The position numbers and the translations under genes are program-made. This document shows, piece by piece, positions 52,564 to 61,730 of a stretch of 64,000 nucleotides of DNA (its first letter is position 1; the number at the start of each line of letters is the position of its first letter). The stretch is from Gammaproteobacteria bacterium (lineage in GTDB: Bacteria; Pseudomonadota; Gammaproteobacteria; Pseudomonadales; Azotimanducaceae): positions 1-64,000 of the forward strand of contig JABIZD010000079.1 of the NCBI GenBank assembly GCA_018666555.1. The letters are read 5' to 3'. The notes under the pieces are model-generated. The model ran no database searches. It saw nothing but the letters and a program-made list of their open reading frames with translations, and was not told the origin of the DNA.

Positions 52564-54648
52564 CTAGGGTAGGTTTGCTTTTGCGGATATCTCGTCAAAA
52601 GTACAGCGACCTTCTTCAATCACCAGACCTATCCCTCCTGAATCCAAGTCATGATCGATGATTTCAAAAAGCGTTTGTTCGCCTACGCCTGCTGATAGTT
52701 TAGGGCCGTCGCAGCGCAGCCAGAGCTCGTATGGGTTTCCGAATTGCCAGTCAAATGGCACCTTGCCAAGACAGGCTTCGCCATGAAATTGTTTCACCAG
52801 TTTCAATTCCCCGGCTGCAGACAGCAGAAGTGCGTAGTATCGGTTTAAGCCCTGGACTCGAATAGCCAGACCACATGCGGTTGCAAGATGCGGGTTAACC
52901 TGGGCCCTTGCCGTGTAGTCCTGCCAATCACGGGTCCCCTGAATGAGTAAACCTCGACCTTGATTCTGAATCAATCGATAGGGTTCAAACCATGATGAAA
53001 ACTGATCAACCGCCGATACCCAACTCCTGCGCCACATGGTGCCTTTATGGGAGGGCCTTTCCAGTTTGATATCGGGTTCACCTGACCAGTAGACACGATC
53101 AAGCAGAAGCTCGCCACCTTCAGGTAACAGGATACCGATTTCATAAATGGGATGAGCATAGGCAGGAACTAACAGGGTCAGTGTTTCGGCAGAGAGTTCC
53201 TCGGATGCGCGAGCATCACTGAAAATAGTTTGCGGAAGATCATTTTCACCGTAATAGCGGACATATAACTGGGCAGGAGTAAAAGTACCATTGCAGGCGT
53301 AAATGTCGGCTGACAAGGTCTGTCCTGGATACAATAAAGGTGATGCAAGAAGCGCGTAACCAGCAGTTTCAAACCGTTTAGCGATCGCCTTCGAGGGCGC
53401 GAATACCGGTGTGCCAAAATAGCTGTTGTCGTCGCTGGCGGCGAGTTTCAATGCGTGCTGGCCAGTTTTCGTCAAACCCTGCACGGACTCAACATGGCCT
53501 TCACCTGCAATGACTTGGAACCCTTGTACTGATCCTGGTAAATCAAAATGGAATTGGGCATTACCTTTTGGAGCCCAAGTGGGTAATTCGTTTAAACTCG
53601 CTGCAGTATTGACGATACTGACTGTTTCCCTGACACAGTCAGAAATACCCCAACTGGGATCGGCGGTGGGGATATAGATTCTGTCCGCTACGGGTCCTCG
53701 CCAATCTTTGCCTGACTCTTTGCCGGCGTCGATACCGGCAAGGCCATGTTGTATTCCTAGTAAACAGCCGAGGTTGCCTGAATTGCAATCGGTATCCCAG
53801 CCACAGGTGTTGATAATTTTCATGGCCAGAGAAAAATCATCCTGGCCATGCAGTAATCCGTGAATGATCAAACCATGGTTAGGAACCATGTGGCAGTTGC
53901 CACCGTACTTGTCGTAACCATATTGTTGTTCTATTTTCTTTCGAGTTTCTCTCCAGTCCTGTTCGCCGGCATGCCAGTCTCGTATATCTGAGATGAGTCG
54001 ATAGATGACAGACTGGTCGGGTAGGTAGCCCAGCGCAGTATCCAATAGAACATCTGTGTCGGACTCAATAAAAGCTAGCGATTCCATAACGGCCAGGGAT
54101 ATAGCGCCAAGAATCGCTTCACCATCATGGCTTACTGAAGCAGCTGTGCGTGCCAGATGGGCGGCTTTGTCTGGGTCGCCGGGAGCAATCATCGCCCAGC
54201 CATCAATAAAAATCTGAGCGCCAATCTGCTCAGCGACCACTTTGCCATTTAGGGCCATAGAGCCACTCTCTGGCGCATCGATTCCTGCCTTCAGTCTCAG
54301 GTAGGCTGTATGCTCTGTCGAGTTGCCCATGCCTCCCCACCAGAGGATGGTTTTTTCTTCTATCAGATAATTAAGCCAGCTTTCGCCAATTTCTTTTGGC
54401 GAGATGGAGGGCGTTTTGGGGTGATCGTTAATTGCCCTGAGAAAAGTAAAAGTTCCAGAGATATCATCGTCGGTGACGATTAATGGCTGGTCGAGTTTAT
54501 CGTGGACATAATATTCAATATCACCCAAACGATCTTGGATCTGGTTGTAGTGCCAGCCTTCAAATGGCCTGCCGAGATAGACGCCGATGACTTTACCGAG
54601 AACGCCAGCATAGACTTTTTCTCTATATTCAGTTGAATCAATTTGCAA
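52564..54648 (-). CDS. ADP-ribosylglycohydrolase fused to C-terminal beta-sandwich domains
   Basis: 694 aa. Start TTG 54648 with AAGGAG seven bases upstream. Residues 1 to about 350 are an ARH-fold hydrolase: D60-D61-D62 in VTDDDISGTF and GWDTDCNSG near 283-291 supply the two-magnesium site, so it should be active. Residues about 360-694 are beta-rich and unrelated: one part (ALKLAASDDNSYFG, YPGQTLSADIY) looks like a carbohydrate-binding module, the end (DWQDYTARAQVNPHLATACGLA) like a concanavalin/LamG-type sandwich. No signal peptide, so cytoplasmic. It probably hydrolyses an N- or O-glycosidic (ribosyl-like) bond on a larger glycan or glycoside. Operonic with MATE-2. Stop TAG. Confidence 0.88.
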   Translation of the reverse strand: MQIDSTEYREKVYAGVLGKVIGVYLGRPFEGWHYNQIQDRLGDIEYYVHDKLDQPLIVTDDDISGTFTFLRAINDHPKTPSISPKEIGESWLNYLIEEKTILWWGGMGNSTEHTAYLRLKAGIDAPESGSMALNGKVVAEQIGAQIFIDGWAMIAPGDPDKAAHLARTAASVSHDGEAILGAISLAVMESLAFIESDTDVLLDTALGYLPDQSVIYRLISDIRDWHAGEQDWRETRKKIEQQYGYDKYGGNCHMVPNHGLIIHGLLHGQDDFSLAMKIINTCGWDTDCNSGNLGCLLGIQHGLAGIDAGKESGKDWRGPVADRIYIPTADPSWGISDCVRETVSIVNTAASLNELPTWAPKGNAQFHFDLPGSVQGFQVIAGEGHVESVQGLTKTGQHALKLAASDDNSYFGTPVFAPSKAIAKRFETAGYALLASPLLYPGQTLSADIYACNGTFTPAQLYVRYYGENDLPQTIFSDARASEELSAETLTLLVPAYAHPIYEIGILLPEGGELLLDRVYWSGEPDIKLERPSHKGTMWRRSWVSAVDQFSSWFEPYRLIQNQGRGLLIQGTRDWQDYTARAQVNPHLATACGLAIRVQGLNRYYALLLSAAGELKLVKQFHGEACLGKVPFDWQFGNPYELWLRCDGPKLSAGVGEQTLFEIIDHDLDSGGIGLVIEEGRCTFDEISAKANLP

Positions 54649-54996
54649 TGTAAGTCTCCTTGAGTTGAATGGCTGCTAGGCCCGAAGTATACGTATTCTA
54701 TAAATGGAAAGGCCTGTTTAGCCCTGGTTTAGGAAAATCTATCCTGTCACGACGCGGGAAGAATCGGTTGATTAGTCTTTTACCTGCTGAACGGAACCTA
54801 ATCTTCTGAGAGGCGAGCGGGCTCGATGGTGAGAGGTGAAATTATCTTTCCACCGGCCTGGGTTTTCTGGCCCAGGCATGAGCCTGAGCATCGAGTCCTC
54901 CATTTCAATTTTAAGCGCCTTAAAACAGCCTACGGTGTTTACTGGCGATAGGCAATCTGCGTCTTCATTGGATGGAGCCATCGGCGGGCGTTCGGA
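54649..54996 (-). other. Intergenic, with 74-codon open extension of the upstream gene
   Basis: The 54997 TAG of the CBM9-domain gene is followed in the same frame by 74 open codons ending at TAA (54772-54774). They contain an ATG five codons in and encode a Pro/Arg-rich peptide ending GSVQQVKD that I do not recognise. The remainder (54649-54771) holds the promoter region of the ARH-like gene. No repeat or clear terminator seen. Confidence 0.4.
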
Positions 54997-57222
54997 CTAG
55001 TTCATCAGATCGAATGTCTTGGAGTATTTTAGAATCCATTCTTTACGCGTTTCGAGGAACTGGCCGACATCATCGTCCCTGGTTTCGTTATAAACAAAGT
55101 AAAACCCGGCATCAGCTGACGTTAACCATGCAAATCGAAAGTTTGTCGCGAGCACGTCTGTAGAATCGTTATATTGTACCAGTGCTTGCAGGGAAATTTT
55201 TGGGCTGAATGAGTAGGTCATTCTCAATGATCCGACGTTAATGGTGAATGGTTCTCCCCCATCTTCCAGATCAATTCGGTTATAGGACCAACTCAGGTTT
55301 GCATTGAAGGTATCACCAATCCGGTAGCGTATACGAGGGTTCATTTGTACCCTGTCACCGCCAAATAGTCCCCCTATCTTGGCTCGCAGAAATAGGCTCA
55401 AGGGAGCGCCCTGGTCAGTTTTTATAACCAGGTTCAACTCTTCATCATCATATTCACCTGGTTCGACAACCTTATCACCGACTAAGTTGAATGACTCTCG
55501 TACACCTTCGTGGAGCAGATTAACGCCGGTATGAAGTTCATAGCCATTTTTCCATTCCCATTGCTGATCAATGTGCCAGTAGCCGGTTTCGTAAAAATCG
55601 TCTTCACCCCAATGACCTGCATAAGCAATATGGGGACGCATTTCATACAGGGTCTTCCACGAGTCTGATTGTATGCGCCGGAGAAAAAGGAAATCGGCTT
55701 TATTAAAGCCCTTCCTCTTAAGAAAACCTACTTCCGGGTTAAAGTTACTGCCGACATGGCTAATAGCAGCCCGGGAAGACCATTTCTGCGAGTTATAAGC
55801 GCCTCTAAATAGAAAAGCGCTGTCTTTACCCTTGAGGTGGGGAGATTGTGTCTTAGCATAAAAGCCTGAAAGGTCACCGTACTGACCGATACCAAACCTG
55901 CCGTCAACGGCATAGGTTCTGTTGTAGTCACCTTCAGATTCGTCATCCAGACTACCGTCTCCCTCTCGATTGACCACTAAAAACCCTAATGAAGATCGGT
56001 TTTTGAATTCCTTGTTAACTCTAGCGACGGTAAAGTCATTTTGAGGGGCAGATCCTGGCAGGGCCTCAGCACTCATGTGAAGTAGTCCAATGTTCGTATT
56101 TGAACCCACCTTCCCGGATAGTCTGGCACCGCCTTTTATGGGAATTTGTTGGCCATTAGAACTGATACCGATTCTTCGGCTGAAGAACAGTTCAACCTCC
56201 TTGGGAACTCCGACGGCGAACTGACCGGCATTTTCCAGAAAGAACGGCCGCTGCTCAGGCAGGAACAAACTGAATCGATTTAGATTGATCTGGAACTCAT
56301 CGTTTTCAACCTGGGCGAAGTCTGTATTATAGGTTAAATCCAGTGTCAGGCTTGGCGTTACCGAGTACTTGATATCCATGCCAAATTCTTTATTACTGTC
56401 TGAGGATATATTGTTTCCACTGATTGATTTAGCTAACCCATAAGGTGTAATTTTCAGGTTTCTTTGCACTGGGACCCTGATATTGTCTATGGTCCCTGCT
56501 GCCGATACTCGATAAATATTATATTGGCGGTCAAGCGCTGCCCAGTAGGATGTCTCGTTTATACGGCGAATGTTTCGCTGGAAATTAAAACCCCACTTCT
56601 GTATCGCTTCCTTTCCATAACGCAGTGAGGTAAATGGAATGGCCATTTCCAAACTCCAGCCATAGTCTCCCATCTTGGTTTTTACCGACCAGTTGGTATC
56701 CCAGTTCAGGTTAAAACCACCTCCTCCAGAGCCAAAGTTACCGCTGCCTTCCTTGGTCACCTGGCCATCATATTCGATTCCAGCTGGATTAGTACCGAAC
56801 ACAAAACCATTCTGCTGATCAAGGAAACTATCGATTATCAGAGTAAAGCTATCAGTCTCCTTAAGGTCAGCATCTCTTCTGCTGTCGGCAATTATGATTT
56901 TGTCCGCTTCTGAATCGTGAAGGATCACACCAATGTAAAGGGTGTCATCGGTATAGCCGATATACACATCGGTATCCTGGCTGGCGGGTTCACCAATTTT
57001 TGGACGTATCTGCCAGAATTCCTGGATAGGGGTGACTTTTTCCCAGGCTACGTCCCCGCGGATTTCCCCATCCAGTACAGGTTTGGTCGTTAATAATTCG
57101 GCGCTCGCCTGGGGCTGCTTGGTGGCTGCCGCCTCAATGATTGGTGATTGCAGGGACAGCGCCGTGCTAACGATAAAGAGTGGGAATAATCTAGAGCAGA
57201 GAAGGGTTGTTCGGTGTTTCAT
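54997..57222 (-). CDS. Outer-membrane protein with N-terminal CBM9-like domain (DUF5916 type)
   Basis: 741 aa. Signal peptide (LFPLFIVSTALSLQS), then a family 9 carbohydrate-binding-like domain (about 45-220: DGEIRGDVAWEKV, VYIGYTDDTLYIGVILHDSE, FNFQRNIRRINET). The remaining about 500 residues show alternating beta-strand patterns of an outer-membrane barrel with DUF5916 features (FLPEQRPFFLENAGQF, FFSRRIGIS) and end in an aromatic-alternating final strand. Function of the family is unknown; surface binding or passage of a glycan-like compound is the usual guess. Its neighbours are an exported RidA and a GPH symporter. Stop TAG. Confidence 0.9.
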   Translation of the reverse strand: MKHRTTLLCSRLFPLFIVSTALSLQSPIIEAAATKQPQASAELLTTKPVLDGEIRGDVAWEKVTPIQEFWQIRPKIGEPASQDTDVYIGYTDDTLYIGVILHDSEADKIIIADSRRDADLKETDSFTLIIDSFLDQQNGFVFGTNPAGIEYDGQVTKEGSGNFGSGGGGFNLNWDTNWSVKTKMGDYGWSLEMAIPFTSLRYGKEAIQKWGFNFQRNIRRINETSYWAALDRQYNIYRVSAAGTIDNIRVPVQRNLKITPYGLAKSISGNNISSDSNKEFGMDIKYSVTPSLTLDLTYNTDFAQVENDEFQINLNRFSLFLPEQRPFFLENAGQFAVGVPKEVELFFSRRIGISSNGQQIPIKGGARLSGKVGSNTNIGLLHMSAEALPGSAPQNDFTVARVNKEFKNRSSLGFLVVNREGDGSLDDESEGDYNRTYAVDGRFGIGQYGDLSGFYAKTQSPHLKGKDSAFLFRGAYNSQKWSSRAAISHVGSNFNPEVGFLKRKGFNKADFLFLRRIQSDSWKTLYEMRPHIAYAGHWGEDDFYETGYWHIDQQWEWKNGYELHTGVNLLHEGVRESFNLVGDKVVEPGEYDDEELNLVIKTDQGAPLSLFLRAKIGGLFGGDRVQMNPRIRYRIGDTFNANLSWSYNRIDLEDGGEPFTINVGSLRMTYSFSPKISLQALVQYNDSTDVLATNFRFAWLTSADAGFYFVYNETRDDDVGQFLETRKEWILKYSKTFDLMN

Positions 57223-57336
57223 TGTATTTCGCTTGTTGGTGCTATCTATTTTGATCGGCCATTAGGCACAGTCGTCTTTGAATGCGTAATCCTATCGGGG
57301 GGATTATACGTATGACTTAAGGAAAACTGTTGGTTT

Positions 57337-57771
57337 TTATTCTAGATAAGCCCAGCATTCCAATTCGACACTGGCACCCAATGCCAGGCCGTCTGCCCCA
57401 AAGGCACTGCGTGCTGGTTTATTGCCTGGAAAGTAGGAGACATACACTACGTTAAATGCTCCCCACTGGCTTATTTCATCGATCATAACCGTGCATTTAA
57501 TTATGTTCTCAAGCGATGCATCCTGCATCGCTAAAATGGCATTTATATTCCTGAAAATCTGATGTGTTTCTGGCTCAATACCCCCTTCAACGAGTTGCCC
57601 CGACTGTGGGTCTGTGCCAACCTGGCCAGACAGGAAAAGAAAATTCCCTGCCTTAACCGCGTCTGAGAAAGGGAAGCCTGCCTCTTCAGTCTTTTTGCTG
57701 GTTAGGAATTGGACTTCCGCAGAAACAGAACTGCCTAGCAAAAGAGCAGTTATAATCAGTAATACTTGCAT
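57337..57771 (-). CDS. Exported RidA/YjgF family protein
   Basis: 144 aa: a signal peptide (VLLIITALLLGSSVSA, cleavage before EV) plus a complete RidA domain of about 125 aa. The domain has LFLSGQVGTDPQSG, ETHQIFRNINAIL and the substrate-carboxylate Arg in KPARSAFG. Cytoplasmic RidA deaminates reactive enamines/imines; an exported form would work in the periplasm on an unknown substrate. AAGGAACC lies just before the ATG. It is upstream of nothing obvious but 115 bp from the start of the CBM9-barrel gene on the same strand. Confidence 0.9.
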   Translation of the reverse strand: MQVLLIITALLLGSSVSAEVQFLTSKKTEEAGFPFSDAVKAGNFLFLSGQVGTDPQSGQLVEGGIEPETHQIFRNINAILAMQDASLENIIKCTVMIDEISQWGAFNVVYVSYFPGNKPARSAFGADGLALGASVELECWAYLE

Positions 57772-58059
57772 AAAAGGTTCCTTTGGGGAGAGTTTTAGTA
57801 AGCGCCCAAGCTAACCAATTTGACGATATTTGTCTATATGATCGACTTGAATATTGATTGATTTCGCCAATTAAACGGGTGTCTTATTGGGAGGGCTTTT
57901 TTTAAATGATAGTCCTGGTAGGTTAGCCAGAGTCGCTGCCTTTAAGGGTGTGCTGCATGAGGTGACTAGCTGCTTTGAGCCAGACGAGGTTTTTAGCAGG
58001 TGACTGTTGAGTTTTTGGTCTGAGTCTGGCGCTATTGGCGTTAAAAACAAGCTATTTAT

Positions 58060-58818
58060 CTACTCATCACAACATAGATAGTCTCGTATAACATGATATT
58101 TTTTTCTAAGTGATGGGTCTTGTTGGTTTAGTATCCAGTAGGTGATGCGATCGTCACTACAATCCTGTTTGGTTTTAAGTAAACCGTGTTCGAGCATGGG
58201 TGACAGAGCTGTGCTGAGCGTTGACTTACTTATTTTTAATCTTTGTGCAATGTCACCCGTGGTGAGGAATGCTTTCCTTTTATAAAAAAAATGTTCCCAT
58301 AGTGTTAATTGGATTGCCTGTTGCAGAAGCGTTTCCTGGTCTTTATTGGCAAGTGAGAGGCGACAATAGTCAACCAGGAACTGAAGGACTTTAAAGGGTG
58401 TTATTTTAACGCCATAGCCATTTTTAGTTTCTATGAATGGGACTCCCGAGTCGCTATAGATCCCTTTAATATGTTTAATCAGTGTTTTCGTGGGGTAGAT
58501 TTTCTCGCCAGAGAGTAAGTACCGATCTGCCTTGATAGAGCGTTTGATGTTCCTCTTTATGAAATCTGCGTCTTCGTCGAAGTGCTCCATGATCCATTGT
58601 TGGCAGCATGGAATATTTTTTTCAAAGAAATTTTGAAGCACTAGGGTTTTGATAAAAAATGCTCGCAGGCTTGTTCTACTAGTGGTCTGACGTTTGTAGA
58701 GCTGCAGGGTTAAATTGGTGAGCAGGGTCAGGTGCTTTGTTCGTTTGGTGACACGACTATACTGGCCAGAGTGTCGTAATGCTTTGGAATTCAGGGCATA
58801 GTCGGTTGTTACATTCAT
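58060..58818 (-). CDS. Winged-HTH transcriptional regulator-like protein
   Basis: 252 aa, Lys-rich and lower in GC than its neighbours. The last 70 residues form a MarR-like winged helix (TTGDIAQRLKISKSTLSTALSPML as helix-turn-helix, then HGLLKTKQ and DDRITYWIL as wing). The N-terminal 170 residues are mostly helical and unrecognised. It follows the GPH symporter gene by 103 bp on the same strand and may control it or the CBM9/RidA genes. The AT-rich composition suggests recent acquisition. Stop TAG. Confidence 0.75.
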   Translation of the reverse strand: MNVTTDYALNSKALRHSGQYSRVTKRTKHLTLLTNLTLQLYKRQTTSRTSLRAFFIKTLVLQNFFEKNIPCCQQWIMEHFDEDADFIKRNIKRSIKADRYLLSGEKIYPTKTLIKHIKGIYSDSGVPFIETKNGYGVKITPFKVLQFLVDYCRLSLANKDQETLLQQAIQLTLWEHFFYKRKAFLTTGDIAQRLKISKSTLSTALSPMLEHGLLKTKQDCSDDRITYWILNQQDPSLRKKYHVIRDYLCCDE

Positions 58819-58921
58819 TTACTATTCGCTGTTTCATGATTTTCTATCGAACTTAAAAATTACCACAATAAAAAATTTAAAACATCAAAATAAATAGTAT
58901 TAATTGCCTCTTTACACAAAA

Positions 58922-60385
58922 TCACCCTGATTGAGGATCCTCTGCCTTGATACCCTCTGTCTTAATATAGCCGAGGTCAGTCAGATTAGACTGATGGCTG
59001 GTTTTGGTGAGTTCATACTGGGATAGCAGGTAGAGGGAAATGGACGGCATGATGATAGCCAGTACAACGATAATACCTGCCAGGTCTTCCATGGCCGCTA
59101 TTTTGTCTTCGACCGTATTAGTCGCGGCAAAACCGACTGCCGTTAGCATCAGCCCTTTTATCATCAGGCCGATACCAGAAACGGCTTTCTGAGCCAGATG
59201 TGGACCCGCAAAAAACAGGCCTTCTGAGCGCTTGCCAGTTTGGCGTTGGCTGTCTTCAACGATATCCGCTGTCATCGAGCCAACCAGTATCCATGCCAGT
59301 ACACCGACACTGGCTTGTACAAATGAGTGGGTCAGCATGATCCACCATAGGCTACCGAATTTTTCTCCATTCGGTGGCAGGATGGATATTCCCCACCAAA
59401 CATCAGCGAGTCTGAGAATAAGCAGTAAAGGGCCTATCGCGATAGAGATAATAAATAAAATGACTGCCAGGCGTTTTTTGTCGAAGCGTTGCGCCAGTTT
59501 GCCGGCAAAAGCGCTAATGATGAGTGCGGCAAAGAGATCAACAATGATAAATTCTTTAACATCAGTAGGTTTCCAATCCCAGAAAAAACTATTGAAGTAG
59601 AAGCCCAGCCCACTGGTTAACCCAACGTAAATACTAAATACGATACCGGCGAAAAACAGCATTAACCATGATTTGTGATTAAGCGTATCTCTGATTTCCT
59701 CCATAATGCTCTTGAAGTTTTTTGGTTTGCTTCTGGTCGGTGCTTCAAGAGAGGGTATATCTCTTGAAGTCCCTACAGCAAAAATCAGTCCTGAGAACAG
59801 AATAAGCAATGCCCCCCAAATCGCCAGCTCATGATAGCCTTCTATATTGCTGTACGAATCGCCCAGCAGAACCAGGGTGAGGTAGGCAATCCCGGCACCG
59901 CCGATCCAGCCAAAGAAACTACTGAGTCCATGTAATTGGGTTCGTTGATTATAGTCCTTGGATATCTCAGCCCCGAGTGCCTCACGCGGGACCTGATAGA
60001 GTGTCCAGGCGACTCTTAACAACGTGATTAACAACAATAGCTGAATAAATAAACCCAGTTGTGTGTTGCTTAAATTGAGCGTGATCAGCAGATAATAAAA
60101 CAGTGCCCCCGGTAAAATACTGGCGTAGATATAAGGGTGTCTCCGGCCCCATCGGCTGTGGGTGTAATCAGACATGTAGCCTATCAGGGGGTCAGTTATG
60201 CCGTCGATCACTAATGCAATGGCTAATGCAAGACTAACCAGCCAGGCCTCCAGACCGAGTACGTTATTGTAGTAAAAAAATATGGGTGCACCGAGGAAGT
60301 TACCCTTGATAGCCGGTGAAATATTACCAATACCATAAAAAATCAAACTTGTACGACTGGCACTAACTTTTGATTTATCATCCAT
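58922..60385 (-). CDS. GPH family (MelB-like) cation symporter
   Basis: 487 aa, 12 helices. Signature segments: GAPIFFYYNNVLGLEAWLVS, the MelB-type motif DGITDPLIGYMSDYTHSRWGRRHPYIY (helix 2 and loop; Asp for cation binding), VPREALGAEIS, and a second-half LFAALIISAFAGKLAQRFDKKR. Members import glycosides, pentosides, hexuronides or related compounds with H+ or Na+. Divergent from PhyH-3 and upstream of the wHTH regulator. Stop TGA. Confidence 0.92.
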   Translation of the reverse strand: MDDKSKVSASRTSLIFYGIGNISPAIKGNFLGAPIFFYYNNVLGLEAWLVSLALAIALVIDGITDPLIGYMSDYTHSRWGRRHPYIYASILPGALFYYLLITLNLSNTQLGLFIQLLLLITLLRVAWTLYQVPREALGAEISKDYNQRTQLHGLSSFFGWIGGAGIAYLTLVLLGDSYSNIEGYHELAIWGALLILFSGLIFAVGTSRDIPSLEAPTRSKPKNFKSIMEEIRDTLNHKSWLMLFFAGIVFSIYVGLTSGLGFYFNSFFWDWKPTDVKEFIIVDLFAALIISAFAGKLAQRFDKKRLAVILFIISIAIGPLLLILRLADVWWGISILPPNGEKFGSLWWIMLTHSFVQASVGVLAWILVGSMTADIVEDSQRQTGKRSEGLFFAGPHLAQKAVSGIGLMIKGLMLTAVGFAATNTVEDKIAAMEDLAGIIVVLAIIMPSISLYLLSQYELTKTSHQSNLTDLGYIKTEGIKAEDPQSG

Positions 60386-60635
60386 AGCAGTGATACTAAA
60401 GTGGGCCTAAGCGACTTTCCAGCTTTATTCCCAATTTCTATTGAGATGGAGTTTAGTGTTCAGCAAAACATAAATGGAATCCTACTCGGCCATATTTTCG
60501 TACTGTATCTGCGTTCTCGTGATGAATTTCTTTATGTTGGATAGGGCTCTAGTGGTACTCTCGGTGAAAGTTGAACTTTTCACTAAATGATATTTTTTAG
60601 TAATAAGCTTGCCGAACGGTAATCTGGGAGAACAG
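60386..60635. promoter_or_regulatory. Divergent promoter region, GPH symporter / PhyH-3
   Basis: About 250 bp, AT-rich, between two divergent genes. A possible plus-strand -35-like TTGAAC (60570-60575) precedes AT-rich sequence. This is a weak assignment. GGGAG six bases before ATG 60636 is the PhyH-3 ribosome binding site. Confidence 0.35.
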
Positions 60636-61676
60636 ATGGTTGAGCATAAAGAGAGTGGATATGGCTGGGTTGGTATAGACAAAGAGAGTGATTTTCTTAA
60701 AACGCGCAAATCAGAACTGCAGATGAATTCCGGTATTCATGGTCTGGATATCTGTGATCCAGATGAACTTGAGAGAGCGGCAAAATTGTTTTATCGAGAC
60801 GGGTTTGTTTGTGTCAAAGAGGTACTAACGGCAGACCAACTAAGCTTTTTAAGATCAGGATGTGATCGCGTTATCAAGGAGATGCTGGATCTTGACCCGG
60901 CCAGGACTGGAAATCGAGGATCTCATAGATACTCCTTTGGTGGCGCCTCGAAGACAGGTGGGCAGCTTCATCATCCCGAGTGGGCGATGCTGGTAGATAT
61001 ACCTATTGTCAGTGAGATTGTATCGGCCATTTTTGGATCGGCGGACTATATAGTGAGAAGTGGAGGCGGGGATTTCTGCCTGCCAGGTGCAATTGATTAT
61101 CAACCGCTACACTCAGACATGAGTGATCGACAGGTTATTTCTGGGCGCCAGGGTAAGGAATTTGTTTTCGGTTCTTTTTCTGACCCTGAAGGCCGGATGA
61201 ATTACAGGGACTTACCCTGTCCCTATATTTGTTGCAATTTCCTGGCGACTGATTTTACTCGCCTGAATGGTCCGACCCGGCAGATCGCAGGGACGCAGCG
61301 CAGCCAGCAGCCTATGCCCTCCTTGGAGCAGGAACCCGCTTGGATGAAGCTAAGTACAGTTTGCCCTGTTCCAGCAGGGAGCGTTTTGATTCGCGATGTC
61401 AGGGCCTGGCATGGGGGCACACCAAATTTATCAGAGGAGGTGAGAGCGATTCCTAATGTTGAATATTTTGCACCCTGGTTCAGAGAACCGATGCCAATTA
61501 GCATGCCATATGACGTATACCAAACATTGTCCGCCGAAGGGAAACTGCGTTGTCGTTATATTGTCGGACAGCCCGGTGAGGCTTTGCAAACCGGTTATCG
61601 GAAATATCTCGGAGGAACGCCGCCGGGCTCGCAAAGCAGGCCTGTTGATATGAGTTCAAGTGAATTGATGGCGTAG
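60636..61676 (+). CDS. Phytanoyl-CoA dioxygenase family oxygenase (PhyH-3)
   Basis: 346 aa from ATG 60636 (GGGAG six bases upstream); a TTG nine codons earlier is unlikely. Iron ligands H159-x-D161 (PLHSDMSD) and H259 (AWHGGTPN) are present, with Arg in VRAIPNVEY for 2-oxoglutarate. A 20-residue insertion-like stretch around SFSDPEGRMNYRD distinguishes it from PhyH-1 and PhyH-2. It is divergent from a GPH symporter, so it may act on the compound imported there. Stop TAG. Confidence 0.9.
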   Translation: MVEHKESGYGWVGIDKESDFLKTRKSELQMNSGIHGLDICDPDELERAAKLFYRDGFVCVKEVLTADQLSFLRSGCDRVIKEMLDLDPARTGNRGSHRYSFGGASKTGGQLHHPEWAMLVDIPIVSEIVSAIFGSADYIVRSGGGDFCLPGAIDYQPLHSDMSDRQVISGRQGKEFVFGSFSDPEGRMNYRDLPCPYICCNFLATDFTRLNGPTRQIAGTQRSQQPMPSLEQEPAWMKLSTVCPVPAGSVLIRDVRAWHGGTPNLSEEVRAIPNVEYFAPWFREPMPISMPYDVYQTLSAEGKLRCRYIVGQPGEALQTGYRKYLGGTPPGSQSRPVDMSSSELMA

Positions 61677-61730
61677 ACAGGGCTAACCTGATATCTATTT
61701 AGGTTAGTTGCTGTTTCTAAGACTGGAGTG

